A DNA stretch of 64,000 nucleotides from Hermatobates lingyangjiaoensis (taxonomy: Eukaryota > Arthropoda > Insecta > Hemiptera > Hermatobatidae), in the NCBI GenBank assembly GCA_026182355.1, contig JAPFBL010000117.1, positions 310,001 to 374,000 on the forward strand, in the 5' to 3' direction. The translations under genes and the position numbers were made by a program. The notes beneath the pieces are model-generated. The model saw only the letters and a list, made by a program, of their open reading frames with translations. It was not told the DNA's origin and made no database searches. Below are positions 1-9,879 of this stretch, piece by piece; position 1 is the stretch's first letter, and the number at the start of each line of letters is the position of its first letter.

Positions 1-1650
1 GTATATATTATTCAGCATCGAAGTAAAACATTTTGAGAACAGTTATATACATTATGAAGGTTTGGAAACTGTGTTAGAAATATAAGAAGAACAAGTAATG
101 TACAGATTATTATTCCTGTGATAGCAAAGTGCATCAAAGGACTAGATCTTTGCGAGAACATTATTTTTATTAGAAAGACGTGATGGTTTTAGATTTAATA
201 TTAGCATTTATCTCAATCAAATAGTTCTAGGTTAATAAACATAAATTGACGTGTTTGTCTTCCTTGAAGGAAAAAAAAAATTTGAAACAGGAGACAAATA
301 ACAATAATGGCACTGTCTGACCTTTATAGAGTAGGATGCAGGCAAGGCAAGGGAGAAGCCGTACAGTAAGGTTGAAGTGAATAATGTATCCCTGCTCTTG
401 TCTCATTATTTAGAAGACAATGCAAAATTTAAACTGGCTGGTTTGGAAGAGGGATCGGCTCGAGACAGATTAATTCGACAAGACAAGCAGGCCTCGCCTT
501 AGTCATCCCGGCTCCAGGGGAGCCCTTCAGTATTTGACTCCCAGACCTGTCTAAATAACCGCTATATTGTTCAATAAAACATCTAGGCGATTACAATGTC
601 CCATCACCTTCAACCTCTCTCATTCGCATTCAAGGCTTGCAAATTAAATATAGCAGACAACTAGAATAGGGAGTTGTTCATGTCATCTGAAGACTCTTCA
701 ATAGCAAACTAAAATGGTTATTTAATAATTAAGTAACAAGAATATATGTAGAACTTGTGGTCATAAACAAATATAAAGTTTGAGGAGAAGACAAATCGAT
801 GGAAACAGGCTTAGTTAAATGCTAATTTTTTTTGTTTATTATTTAATTCTCTTTTGATAATGAAATTTCTTAAATGGCAGTTTATGTCATAGATATAAAC
901 TGTCATTTATTTATGTAAATGTATATGACAGTTTATCTTTATGTAAATGAAAGTTGATTTCTTAAATGACTTTATTCAGTAAAAAATGTAATGCACTTGT
1001 ATTAATTAAAATGACGAATCAACTTATTTTTAATACTTTTTTTAAACATAACATGCAATATAATACAGTTTATTTTTTGGTATTACTATTTTATATAAGT
1101 CAAGTGTTTGTAATATTTCAATAAAATAAATGAATTTTCTTTCAAAATTATTTTAATTTTGAAATGATGTATTCTAACATGTCATTTTCAAAAAAAGAAT
1201 AAAATGCATTTTTTTTTTATCACTAAGAAATATTATTTGACCATTATAATATAATTCTATGAGTTACATCTACTAGAAACAACATTTGTAAGTTTATAAT
1301 TCTTCAGCATTTGATGAATTAATCTGTATATTTTTATGACATCTTAGACTAAATGAATTATCAACTCTCAAATAAATATCAAGTAAAAAACTTCAAATTT
1401 TTTCAGGTGCACTTTGTTCGAAAAGGTATTGGTGAAATCTGTTGTAATAACCAATTAAGTTTGATTCAACTTAATTGAAAATACAGTTTTAATAGTTACA
1501 ACTATTAAGGAGAGAGTTGTATGTTTCTGTTATCAGAGGTAGAAAAGAAGTATAATCTGGAATGTCATTGGTTTCAAAGTTTGGGTCTACCAGCTACAAA
1601 AAACAACTCCTGTATATAATTTGTATTAATTACATGATTTTTTTTTATAG
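1..1650. other. AT-rich non-coding DNA with one GC-richer block
   Basis: Mostly AT-rich sequence without recognisable genes. Positions about 430-690 are clearly richer in G+C and of balanced composition, with no long open frame; this could be a conserved non-coding or regulatory block. A 20-codon open frame starts at 307 in a good initiation context (A at -3, G at +4) and reaches a GTAAGG donor-like site at 366. It could be a first coding exon, but nothing else supports that. Confidence 0.3.
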
Positions 1651-1752
1651 GAAGGAGAAATATGCAAGAAATCTTCTCGTTATAATGTTACTTCACTTCA
1701 GTGGTCCTGCGTATATCAACATATTCACAGCGATGTTGTCGTCATTCCATTG
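1651..1752 (+). CDS. Candidate internal coding exon, unidentified (WD-repeat-like?)
   Basis: An open 102-nt block lies between a strong acceptor (T-rich tract then TATAG at 1646-1650) and a good donor (TTG followed by GTATGT at 1753). It is exactly 34 codons, phase 0 to phase 0, with a balanced residue mix; it begins EGEICKKSSRYN and continues VTSLQWS. The VTSLQW string resembles the start of a WD40 blade, but one exon is too little to assign a family. A TAG stop lies directly upstream in frame, inside the acceptor, so it cannot be part of a longer single-exon ORF. A chance open frame with good splice sites is possible in 64 kb of such DNA. Confidence 0.3.
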
Positions 1753-1986
1753 GTATGTACACCACTCTTTACCTCATTACTTCCTTTGTTTGATAATACT
1801 TCAAACAGTTTTCCAAATAGATTCCATTTACAAAACAATAAGAACACACTTGTTAGTTATAGACCAACATCAAGATGAAAGTATGTTTTCTGCATTTTTT
1901 TTTTTTGACCCGGAATTTTGAATAGTGATTTTTATTTTTTACTGTTGTACTTCAAAGGAAATAACAAGTTTACTTCAAATAAATAC

Positions 1987-1992
1987 TTTATT
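1987..1992 (-). promoter_or_regulatory. Possible polyadenylation signal AATAAA
   Basis: TTTATT on the plus strand gives AATAAA on the minus strand about 110 nt downstream of the stop of the candidate minus-strand terminal exon at 2103-2226. AATAAA is frequent by chance in DNA this rich in A and T. Confidence 0.25.
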
Positions 1993-2102
1993 GTATTTTC
2001 AATTTGTTACTTTTAATATCACATTTTTTTAAATTTGAGCATATAAAATAAGGATAAGTAGAAAAAACTATGATCATGAATTACTTAATACAACTTTCCT
2101 TG

Positions 2103-2226
2103 TTAATAGAGAGCACTTTCAGATAATAAGCCTTGAATATCTTGGGTAAATTCAGACAGATGTTTAAAAATTGCTTGATTTACAGCACTGTTATTCATTT
2201 CTACTGTTGTATTGTAGTGTATTCTG
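2103..2226 (-). CDS. Candidate terminal exon of minus-strand gene (exon n)
   Basis: The open frame ends with a stop at 2103-2105. Its last 41 codons have coding-like composition (RIHYNTTVEMNN, then AIFKHLSEFTQ, then a C-terminus GLLSESALY). If the acceptor is the CAG before 2226, the exon starts with one base of a split codon. That is what the upstream candidate exon at 2823-2883 needs, since it ends with two bases. The pyrimidine tract at this acceptor is poor. The same frame stays open to 2474, so other in-phase acceptors further upstream (for example after ATTAG near 2344) are possible. The protein family is not recognised. Confidence 0.35.
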
Positions 2227-2474
2227 CTGTGACGTTTTTTTATACAATATACCAATGATTGGAGGGTACAACACAATGAATAGGAATGAGACAGAAGAGA
2301 AGAATATAAATTAAAAGGGTTGGAGTTTATCGGGTTGGGTGGACACTGGCCGACACTAATGTCATTAAGTGAAACAAATGAGCCTAGGTTAGTAGGCATT
2401 ACAAGTATCGGAAGTGGACTACAGCCATCACTAACCGGCCACAGCGGTCTACCCTCCGCCAGCCGAAAACACAT
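2227..2474 (-). other. GC-richer block continuing the open frame of the terminal exon
   Basis: The minus-strand frame of the 2103-2226 exon continues without a stop up to 2474. It runs through a GC-rich segment (about 2330-2470) with proline-, glycine- and serine-containing translation starting near MCFRLAEGRPLW. It may be a longer exon, a fused repeat, or chance. A pyrimidine-rich stretch near 2240-2300 could instead be part of the acceptor region of exon n. Confidence 0.25.
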
Positions 2475-2822
2475 TTAGATTTCACCGTCAATGAATTCTC
2501 CTTTCTCAGATGAGCAGCAGAAAAAAAAAATTAATTAATACTCTTTCTCAAAAAATATACACCATTTATGTACTTACTCCCACTGAATTTATTTAATTAT
2601 AGTTCTTTTAAATTTTTCATGTCCTGTCAACCCTCTATAAAAACAATATTTTATTATTAAAAAAAAACCCTTTGCATGAAAACATCAAAAAGGCAAGAAT
2701 AATATTTTTATTATTTCATAAAATGTAATTCTTTAAACACTCTTCTAACGCTCTTACATATCTGATCATATTGCTATAAACCCTTTTTCCATCTTATTTA
2801 ATAGAAAACCAAACTATCTTAC

Positions 2823-2883
2823 GTAGCAAGTTGCCTTCCTTGTTCTTCAGTTTTAAATAGACCCAAATTCTTCAGCACACTGA
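2823..2883 (-). CDS. Candidate exon n-1 of the minus-strand gene
   Basis: This 61-nt block lies between an AG acceptor at 2884-2885 (minus strand ...ATAATAG) and a GTAAGA donor just below 2823. Translation in the open frame contains VLKNLGLFKT and EEQGRQLA. It begins with two bases (phase 1 entry), matching the one-base exit of the 4520-4667 exon, and ends with two bases, matching the one-base entry of the 2103-2226 exon. The phase agreement across all three exons is the main support. Product unknown. Confidence 0.35.
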
Positions 2884-4519
2884 CTATTATTTTAATAAAT
2901 TATTTGAGGAATACATCATTGAGTTTCATCAACACAATGAAGAAACTTTTCGGACGACACAATCTTTTTTACAGTCCCGTAAATGATAGTAAAATATTAC
3001 AGCATACACATATTTGTCTTTTTTTTTGTCAGTTTTCCTCAATTTAGACATCTTGTACACAATGATTATTAAATGCGTACATATTTTTAAGACCCGGAGG
3101 TTGGTAACCATTATTATATAAATCAGTCACAACTCGTGAACGCGTTATTCTAGAAGTCTAACCAGTTTTGCACGTAGTCAATCTTCAACTGCAACTTAAT
3201 CTCAAGAAAAACTTAGTGAAAAAAAGTGCAGTCTTCAACATTTTTTATGATTAATTACAACTAATACTTCTGCAATTTGTCAGGCTTTATAATGTGTGTC
3301 CTTGACTCAGAAAATCAATTGAGTTTAGTGCCATACAGTTCATATTCTAGTAAATTGTGTCGAACATTAAAATTAATTTAATTATATTGAAATTATAAAT
3401 ATGTTCTTAATATCAACATATTTAAGTCTGTTTCAAGTGCTTACATAATATTGCCATAATCTTTATATTTTAATCTGAAAATTTTCATTTCAAAGAAATC
3501 TAAATTGATAGTTTTCGTTTTATTTCTACAAGGTATTGTTCGGGCTATTGAATTATTTGATCCTATTCTCTTTCTTTTACGTTTATTGATATACTTGTTG
3601 ACTTACTTCTGCAAAAAAAGAAGGAATCACTTTTTCATGCTTTGGTATTGATCTGGGGAGCTGTTCATATTTTTTTATTTATTGTCTTCTACCAGTTTTG
3701 GTATTATTTATTATTGTTGATTTTGTTCCGTTGTCCGTTGATCCTACAAATTAAACTCTACTTATTACGCGTTTGGCTGTTATTGAATGTAAGTATTTGA
3801 GTCTGTTCTTCTTTTTTTATTGAAAAAAAAAAAACTTTTATTTCATGGTTTATCCAATTTAAGTAGTACTACACATCTTTTATTTTATCACCAATCGTAT
3901 TAATAATGATTATGAATACAATATCTATAATATATTAAATTTAATTATCCTTACTAAGTATCACAAATTCCTTACTAATGAATGAACTTTAAAAACAAAT
4001 TAAATTCCACTAAAATTAGATGACTATGAGAATTATTTGGTTTAAAGTATAGTAGGTGGTCTCCTAATCTGCTTAGATTGATGTAGGATAATGGCTATTT
4101 ATAATAGGGGTTTTATAACCTTATTTAACATTGGCTAGTTGCTTTTAAGTGAGCTAAAGGTTCCCTTTTTTTGTATGAAACAAAAATGGAGGTAGTTTTC
4201 TTAGGTTTGCATATTATTTTATGCTGCAGTTTCGATTTCTAAAGTTTTTTTTTGAAAACAATAACCATAGAATACTTATTTTAACATATTTTTTTATGTT
4301 CCTAAAAATTGCTCCTCTTTGAAAAATATCTAAGTATATGAATACTTAAAATATATTGAAATTAAATTCTGTATATTAAAATTAAGTACATAATAGAATC
4401 TTGAAATATTTTGGAATCCTCTTTTATAACTTCACGTAATTTATAACGAGAACAAAGTTGGATTAACAACTTTGTTACATCGCTCCCAGTTGATCGCAAT
4501 TGTTTTAGATTATACTCAC
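2884..4519. other. AT-rich sequence, probable intron if the gene model holds
   Basis: No repeat or gene is recognised apart from the exon candidates at either end. A minus-strand open frame at 2929-3111 (60 codons, with a lysine-rich stretch) has no supporting signals. A hydrophobic plus-strand open block at about 3695-3787 ends at GTAAGT, but its composition is what TTA/TTG-rich DNA gives by chance. Confidence 0.3.
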
Positions 4520-4667
4520 AAAATACCCAAAAATAAGGAAGATGTTGAGTAAAGCACATTGGGAGATTTATTTTCTTGTCAGGTCTTACAACAGTAGACA
4601 CAACTCTAATTTCTTTAATGTGGATGAAAGCTTCTACCATGCTATATTCTGGCATATTATCAGGCAC
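4520..4667 (-). CDS. Candidate exon n-2 of the minus-strand gene
   Basis: On the minus strand a T-rich tract and GAG acceptor (bases 4668-4670) lead into a frame starting VPDNMPEYSMVEAF and ending near LPYFWVF, where a GTGAGT donor follows (4514-4519). The exon is 148 nt: 49 codons plus one base. The residue mix is balanced (VVSTVVRPDKK, MCFTQHLP). The frame also remains open past the donor to 4362, so a retained longer ORF cannot be excluded. No family is recognised. Confidence 0.35.
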
Positions 4668-4794
4668 CTCAAAAAAGGGCTAAGTCAATCACGTGCCTCC
4701 CTACCTCTCACAGAGGATATTCATTAAACTAAATGTACAGGAATAACACACATAAAAATATAACAAAAACTCACTGCTGTATTTCGACCCACAT

Positions 4795-4835
4795 CTTTCT
4801 ATCTGATGAGAAGGCAGTTGAAATATAGTAGTTGG
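4795..4835 (+). ncRNA. Degenerate hammerhead-like PLE terminus
   Basis: CTGATGA at 4803-4809 is followed by one base, a weak helix II (AA pairing TT) and GAA at 4819-4821. Then come a self-complementary ATAT, an A at the cleavage-site position, and GTAG. The GTAG can pair with CTAT just 5' of CTGATGA. This order is the same as in the better copies at 57701-57743 and 44578-44616, but helix II is too weak to expect activity. Probably a decayed copy. Confidence 0.25.
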
Positions 4836-5230
4836 TTTTTGTGATCTCTTTTATAAGTTGAATTAATAATATATAAATATCTATAAGGGCATTTAGTTCA
4901 ACTTATAGATGAAATAAAAAAGGCCATAATATTTTAAAAGTATTCCAAAGTTCTTAAAAGAGTTCTTTAAAAGAACTTCTCATTTTCCAGTTTTTTGCCT
5001 AATATATTTACATGTTTCCTTTTTTTTATATTAATGTACTTTATTATTATTCTATTATTTTAAGTTTATGTCATTTTTTCCTGTCTGTAGGAAGTGCATG
5101 TAATTCCATATTATATAAATAATGTATTTTATTATATTTAATAAATTGTGTGTGCAGTGCGATTCATTCGAATTATTTAAACAGTTTTGAAATTGTTTTT
5201 AAAATCATTATTTCATATTTTTTCTATTTG

Positions 5231-5362
<132 letters not shown>

Positions 5363-5545
5363 CTCATACACACATCAACAGCATCATCATAATAACAAAA
5401 CTTAAAAAAATGGATTGAGGCGGTATCAAACAGTGTGACTTTTTCATAGCATCAGAAAAAAATTTATCATCGCAACTATTCTTTAACTACAAAAAGTAAT
5501 CATTTGTTATAATACATTTTATTTTATTATACTATTATCGACTAT

Positions 5546-5558
5546 TTACATTGTGTTT
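5546..5558. repeat. Left target-site duplication of LINE
   Basis: TTACATTGTGTTT occurs here and again at 5924-5936, directly after the poly(A) tail. The two 13-mers are identical and flank a 5'-truncated LINE, as expected for target-primed reverse transcription. Confidence 0.85.
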
Positions 5559-5923
5559 CATCACTGGCTGAGGTCACTCCAGAGACCATAGTTCAAAAAA
5601 TGCTCCAAAATGAAGATAACTGGTCAAAAGCTGCAAACTTTGTAGAGGCGGTTCTCCGTCATAAGAAGAATGAAAGTGGTGTGAGGCAAGGGCAATGATA
5701 ATTCATAGGTGAACGAATGGGGACAAGAAGGTGAATCCTATTCAGGAGGTTTGAGGCACCGGCATGAAGTAATGTGGAAACGGTTTCTGTGTCGGGTATT
5801 GCCAGGAAATAGGATGTGGTTTTTTAGTGGGTCGGGACCCCCAACCCCACATACCCTAAGCAAGACGTCTTGCTAAGGGATCTGATGAACAGATTTTTCC
5901 ACATCCTACGACGAAAAAAAAAA
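5559..5923 (+). mobile_element. 5'-truncated non-LTR retrotransposon (R1/Jockey-type)
   Basis: The element starts inside the last codons of the reverse-transcriptase ORF (5561-5698). It continues with a 3' UTR of about 210 bp that is GC-richer than its surroundings, and ends in a run of about 12 A. The encoded C-terminus has TPETIVQKML, then NEDNW and FVEAVLRHKK. That is the spacing seen at the end of R1-clade LINE proteins (TPE-x-h-V-x-x-ML, a tryptophan, then a VL-x-x-K helix). Perfect 13-bp target duplications bound it at 5546-5558 and 5924-5936, so this is a single truncated insertion that is not very old. Clade assignment is from motif memory only. Confidence 0.82.
5561..5698 (+). pseudogene. 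C-terminal fragment of R1-type LINE ORF2
   Basis: This is a 45-codon open remnant ending in TGA at 5696-5698. It covers only the region after the reverse-transcriptase and cysteine-rich domains, so it has no enzymatic function. The start is set by the 5' truncation, which coincides with the end of the target duplication. No frameshift is seen within the fragment. Confidence 0.8.
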
Positions 5924-5936
5924 TTACATTGTGTTT

Positions 5937-8080
5937 AAGAAGCAAAATGGAGTCGTTCCATATTCTCCAAAAATTAGATATTGTTATGAATGTAACAATT
6001 GTTATGGCGGAGTATGATGACCTAGTGATGACAGTAATTAGAGTTGATAAAACAATATCTGGGTGTTACAATATTACTAAAAAATCTATAGTGGCATACA
6101 CTCAACTTTACTGTAAGTAAACGTTTTACCAACCTCTTTGAAAATCAATTGTGGTTTGGCTTTATTTTATTTGAGCATTCATGTAAATGTAATATGAACC
6201 TTGTTGGAAAGAATTGTCACAGTTATTGATAATAAAATTAATGTTTAATTTATTTTATCATGTTTATATTAATTTTATAAGTTATGCAAAAATTAGAATA
6301 ATTGATGTAGAACAATCTGCCATGCTATTATCATTAGCAATTGTTTTATCGGATTCGTGCGCACTATGGTCAAATCTGACCTACAATTCATCCTTTTATC
6401 ATTTCTAAATTAACTTCATTGTTGTTGTTAGAAAATTATTTTCTTACTATTTATTTTTATTAAGGTCTTCTAATAAAATGCCTTCTTTAGGCATGCCTTT
6501 TTTATTTTTAAGAAAAAGGATTAAACATAAAGTTATGTAAATTTGTTGGATTTTGGTGCTATTAATAGTTTAGGGTGTTTTTATTTGTGTTTAAATTACT
6601 TTGGGCCGGTTACAAAATTGTATTCCTTCCATAGATTGCTTAACGGCACAAATTGACATCATGAAGTCCAGTTAGTTTTAACGACTGCTAATGACACATC
6701 GCCAGAAGCAAACCTGATTTTCTAGATTATTGCGTAATTATAACTCCATTAAATTCACATTCAAGACAGACTACTCTTCAGCTTATTAGGTCAATGAAAT
6801 GAACCCATCGAATATAGTTTATTTCTCTGATAAAGGAACTGCAGAAAGTTTGAAATAGTTATTGAAAAATACATTAATACTCAATCTATAATTTAACTGT
6901 TCATTTTAAAAATATAAATCGCATTTTTGTTCTTGAGAAATTAACTTAATGCACATGAGCATATATGTACAAATTGACTATGTAAGTTATACAATTAATA
7001 AAAGTTTTCAAATATAAAACATTTTTAAAATTTAAATTTAAATTAAGCATTGCACTGGGTGAATTTCAAATCATAAAGTCAGTTCCTGAAAGTACAGGAG
7101 GTATGAGCATGAATAGAGTATACGTTAGTATCAGGGTGGGATTAAATTAAGAGATGTTGTTGATAATGGACAGGTTTGACCCTACGTTGTCTGCATTAAT
7201 CAATCCTCCCGTCAGAACGCGAATTATAAGGAGGAAACGTTTTGAAAAAGACCTGAGGTTAGGTGGTTTACTGTAGGAAATAGATTGTGGTATACGAAAA
7301 AAAACGGATGAGGTAAAAGAGGAAGAAAAACTAATTGGGAAGAATTTTTTTAACAATAGTGCCCAGTTTGCGAGCACCGGGAGAAAATTGTTAGTGAAGA
7401 ACGTGGTATCACTGTGATCCCTCAAGGGTTCAAACAGATCCCTTACATGCCTGGCATAACATGCCTGCCAATTATTGTAGGATAACCACAAGATATGAAT
7501 TTATCAATAAGGATATATATTGTTATTACAGTCTTTATGATTGTGGCAGATTTTATGAATATCAATAGACAGGAGTCTCAGGATAGCCCTTTCATATGAG
7601 AGGGATATCAACTCTTAAAAATGTAGAAACTGCTAAGAATTCGTAGGTTTGATAGTGACAAAGTGGAAAAGAAACCATTATTGAAGATAATAGTAACAGC
7701 TAGGAAGGAAATGGAAGTGTTACAAACATAATGGGTAAAACTATGGAAGAAGAACACTTTTGAAAGTAAATTATGATTGTAGGAAAGCATTATTTGCCTC
7801 TTTGTTACTTTAGAAACTTCAGAACAAGCACATATTTAGCTTTTATATTTTAGTTGTTTAATTGCATCACTTGAATATGTACAAATAAGAATATATATTA
7901 ATTGTAGTTACTTTTTTTTATTACTTTATAATTTTATATCAATTTTTATCTCTTTTTAGTTATCTTATTTCATGTGAATTAGCAATACTACAAATCCCAA
8001 GGTTATATACGTTAACCACCGCGTGGTTAGTCAAAATAGTTGTGAGCATTTGATGATGTTTTTCGCGTGTTATTTACAAC
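5937..8080. other. Unassigned sequence with a GC-richer non-coding block
   Basis: No transposon is recognised. Positions about 6620-6790 are of balanced composition with several TAAT homeodomain-type cores and no long ORF, a plausible conserved regulatory block. A 114-codon minus-strand open frame at 7147-7491 (rich in S, F and L) has no recognisable motif, splice signals or start context. The 7080-7500 segment is purine-rich on the plus strand and may be an old repeat. Confidence 0.3.
6079..6122 (+). repeat. Short dispersed repeat, copy 1 of 3
   Basis: A segment reading roughly ...GTGGCATACACTCAACTTTA... is found again at 36273-36314 (plus) and at 62162-62206 (minus) with about 80% identity over 35-45 bp. 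Each copy keeps the core GTGGC(C)T(A/G)CACTCAACT. Flanks do not align obviously, so it may be the conserved end of an old SINE or DNA element. Confidence 0.6.
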
Positions 8081-8104
8081 TTTATATATATATATATATA
8101 TATA

Positions 8105-8168
8105 TTTTGTTGAACGACCTTTGTACTGTGGCATAATCATGCCACAGTACAAAGGTCGTTCAACAAAA
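8105..8168. repeat. Perfect 29-bp-arm palindrome
   Basis: Left arm 8105-8133 and right arm 8140-8168 are exact inverted copies separated by TAATCA. The right arm runs into a PLE N-terminal coding fragment, so the left arm is a short inverted copy of the same PLE sequence. The same head-to-head layout is seen in larger form at 8826-10103. Confidence 0.95.
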
Positions 8169-8204
8169 CATGCATAAAAGAAGGATTGCTCCCTAAATTT
8201 ACAA
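8142..8204 (+). pseudogene. PLE ORF N-terminal fragment
   Basis: One plus-strand frame reads TVQRSFNKTCIKEGLL followed by PKFTNI and then enters a (TA)n tract. The same motif (FN-x-x-C-x-x-EGLL-x-x-FTNI) occurs at 22855-22905 and on the minus strand at 8826-8880, in both cases next to PLE sequences with identifiable C-termini. It therefore represents the start of the PLE polyprotein, upstream of the reverse transcriptase. Truncated by the microsatellite. Confidence 0.65.
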
Positions 8205-8322
8205 ATATATATATATATATATATATATAATATAATATAATATATATATATATTTAACGTAAGTGCAATCAGTTATTATGTGGTATTTACTCATTGTAGG
8301 GTAAAAAACTTTTTACCCTTCA

Positions 8323-8349
8323 ATATATATATATATATATATATATATT
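8323..8349. repeat. (TA)n microsatellite
   Basis: About 26 bp of TA dinucleotides immediately left of an inverted PLE-C end at 8351. Confidence 0.95.
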
Positions 8350-8350
8350 A

Positions 8351-8580
8351 ATGATCAAACCACAATAAGAAAATGGGAAAACAAGACTAAGAGCTTTCAA
8401 CCGTATCAAGCGGTCTTCGTCAGACTCAAACTGATACTGATAAGGTATTTCAAAAAAGTAGTATCACTTTTAACTCTGACGAAGACCGATTGTTATAGTT
8501 AAAAGATCCCACTCTTTTTTCTAATTTCTTACTGTGGTTTGAACTTTGATTTTTATTTCACGTGTTTATTGTGAAATCGT
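8351..8580. mobile_element. PLE family C: inverted pair of 3' ends
   Basis: Positions 8351-8430 are the reverse complement of the terminal sequence found at 57540-57645 (ATGATCAAACCACAATAAGA... on the plus strand). Positions about 8470-8580 carry the same end in forward orientation. Each has the CTGACGA core: minus at 8417-8423, plus at 8476-8482. In the forward copy the GAAA has become AAAA and helix II is broken, so it is decayed; the minus copy keeps helix II (GACCG pairing CGGTT). Confidence 0.8.
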
Positions 8581-8698
8581 GTTATATGTATGTACATATA
8601 TCAACGTCTAATCCACAATGAGAAAAAAAACTTGTTTGATTTCCTTTCTGTAGTTTAGATGTTGATTTTTATTTTACGACTTCTCTGTGTAATTGTGT

Positions 8699-8789
8699 GA
8701 TATATATATATATATATATATATAAATATAATATATATTAAATTGATAAAAGTATCGACCATGGAATAGAAACCGTGGAATATATATAT

Positions 8790-8826
<37 letters not shown>
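8699..8826. repeat. (TA)n tracts
   Basis: TA arrays at about 8699-8725 and 8782-8826 are separated by TTGATAAAAGTATCGAC...TGGAATAGAAAC-type sequence that recurs at 56165-56195. The right-hand array directly abuts PLE coding sequence at 8826. Confidence 0.9.
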
Positions 8827-8829
<3 letters not shown>

Positions 8830-8925
8830 TGTATTTTGGAGCAGACCTTCAATCAAACATGTTTTATTAAAATATGCCAATTTAACTTTTGTTCTTTTCC
8901 GAGTTAATTTTTCAAGTTTCTCACT
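8826..8925 (-). pseudogene. PLE-A ORF N-terminal fragment (left arm)
   Basis: On the minus strand the frame reads EKLEKLTRKRTKVKLAYFN, then KTCLIEGLL, then runs into (TA)n. It matches the N-terminal motif of the fragments at 8142-8204 and 22855-22905. The equivalent part of the right arm (about 10040-10103) has small indels and is frameshifted. Confidence 0.65.
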
Positions 8926-9036
8926 ATGATTTCCACCTTTCTGTAAAATATAAAGTAATTCACCAAAAGATTTATTCTGACTTCCATTTATTAACTAACA
9001 ATTTTAACTATAACAAACAAATTAACCTTACATACT

Positions 9037-9090
9037 AATTATATACGACGTTTTCGGTCAGCTCTGACCATCTTCAGGCACTAATAACAA
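9037..9090 (-). ncRNA. Hammerhead-like motif, PLE-A left arm
   Basis: The core CTGAAGA is on the minus strand (plus positions 9071-9077). It is followed by one extra T, helix II GGTCAG/CTGACC, GAA, an ACGT-containing helix III, and GTC then GTATATAATTA. The bases after the putative GTC cleavage site pair with those 5' of the core (G-C, U-G, A-U, U-G, a bulge, then four A-U pairs). This gives a helix I of eight pairs. Type I architecture fits except for the extra base after A9. Confidence 0.6.
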
Positions 9091-9280
9091 TTCATAACAG
9101 AACTCAATACAAAAATAAGAACTATCTAAATTATTAACACAATTATTAACATCCTAACAGAATAAGAAATATTTACATGAATTGAGTGGGAGGTTATACA
9201 GGTTATAACGTCCTCAGGTTGCTATTAATTAAAAGTACTAACGAATTTGAAAATAATCAGGGATTGAACTTAATATTATC

Positions 9281-9466
9281 CTACGTTCCTGCATGCAGTT
9301 TTAATATTCTTGAGAAGCTCGTGGTTTGGTTGTTCAGTTCGGCTTCTTTTCTCTTATGCACAGCGCTTCCAGAATTGTGTAGCCTTCTCAGGTATTTTCT
9401 TGATAAAGTAATGTGATATTTTTATTTAATTCTTCCCTGGTTAGCTTGAGGCTATGGGTGCTCTGC
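9281..9466 (-). pseudogene. PLE-A C-terminal ORF end, left arm (frameshifted)
   Basis: This is the inverted counterpart of 9502-9687. Single-base indels relative to the right arm (near 9375, 9390 and 9335) disrupt the reading frame. The terminal LLKLHAGT-like end and stop are still recognisable. It shows which arm is more decayed. Confidence 0.7.
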
Positions 9467-9501
9467 GTATGTTCTTTCGGGGCACCTGCAGGTGCAGGTT
9501 G

Positions 9502-9687
9502 CAGAGCACCCATAGCCTCAAGCTAACCAGGGAAGAATTAAATAAAAATATCACATTACTTTATCAAGAAAATGACCTGAGAAGGCTACACATTCTGGAA
9601 GCGCTGTGCATAGGAGAAAAGAAGCCGAACCTGAACAACCAAACCACGAGCTTCTCAAGAATATTAAAACTGCATGCAGGAACGTAG
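9502..9687 (+). pseudogene. PLE-A C-terminal ORF end, right arm
   Basis: This 61-codon frame ends with TAG at 9685-9687. It includes KLTREELNKNITLLYQEND and LHILEALCIGEKKPNLNNQ. The ILEAL...KP-LN-Q signature is typical of the end of PLE GIY-YIG endonuclease regions, after the catalytic motifs. The GIY-YIG motif itself and the reverse transcriptase are absent. The upstream boundary is the loop of the inverted repeat. Confidence 0.8.
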
Positions 9688-9879
9688 GATAATATTAAGT
9701 TCAATCCCTGATTATTTCAAATTCGTTAGTACTTTTAATTAATAGCAACCTGAGGACCGTTATAACCTGTATAACCTCCACTCAATTCATGTAAATATTT
9801 CTTATTCTGTTAGGATGTTAATAATTGTGTTAATAATTTAGATAGTTCTTATTTTTGTATTTGAGTTCTGTTATGAATT

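Larger units (their letters stand above)
8087..8255. repeat. TA microsatellite tracts flanking PLE fragment
   Basis: (TA)n tracts occupy about 8087-8104, 8205-8230 and 8236-8253. They enclose the palindrome and PLE N-terminal fragment at 8105-8204. Confidence 0.9.

Noticed and set aside
3695..3787. Exon-like hydrophobic block before GTAAGT
   Set aside because: Composition (almost only L, I, Y, F, W) is what TTA/TTG-rich DNA yields by chance.
7147..7491. 114-codon minus-strand open frame
   Set aside because: No domain, no start context, no splice signals; such lengths occur by chance in 64 kb.
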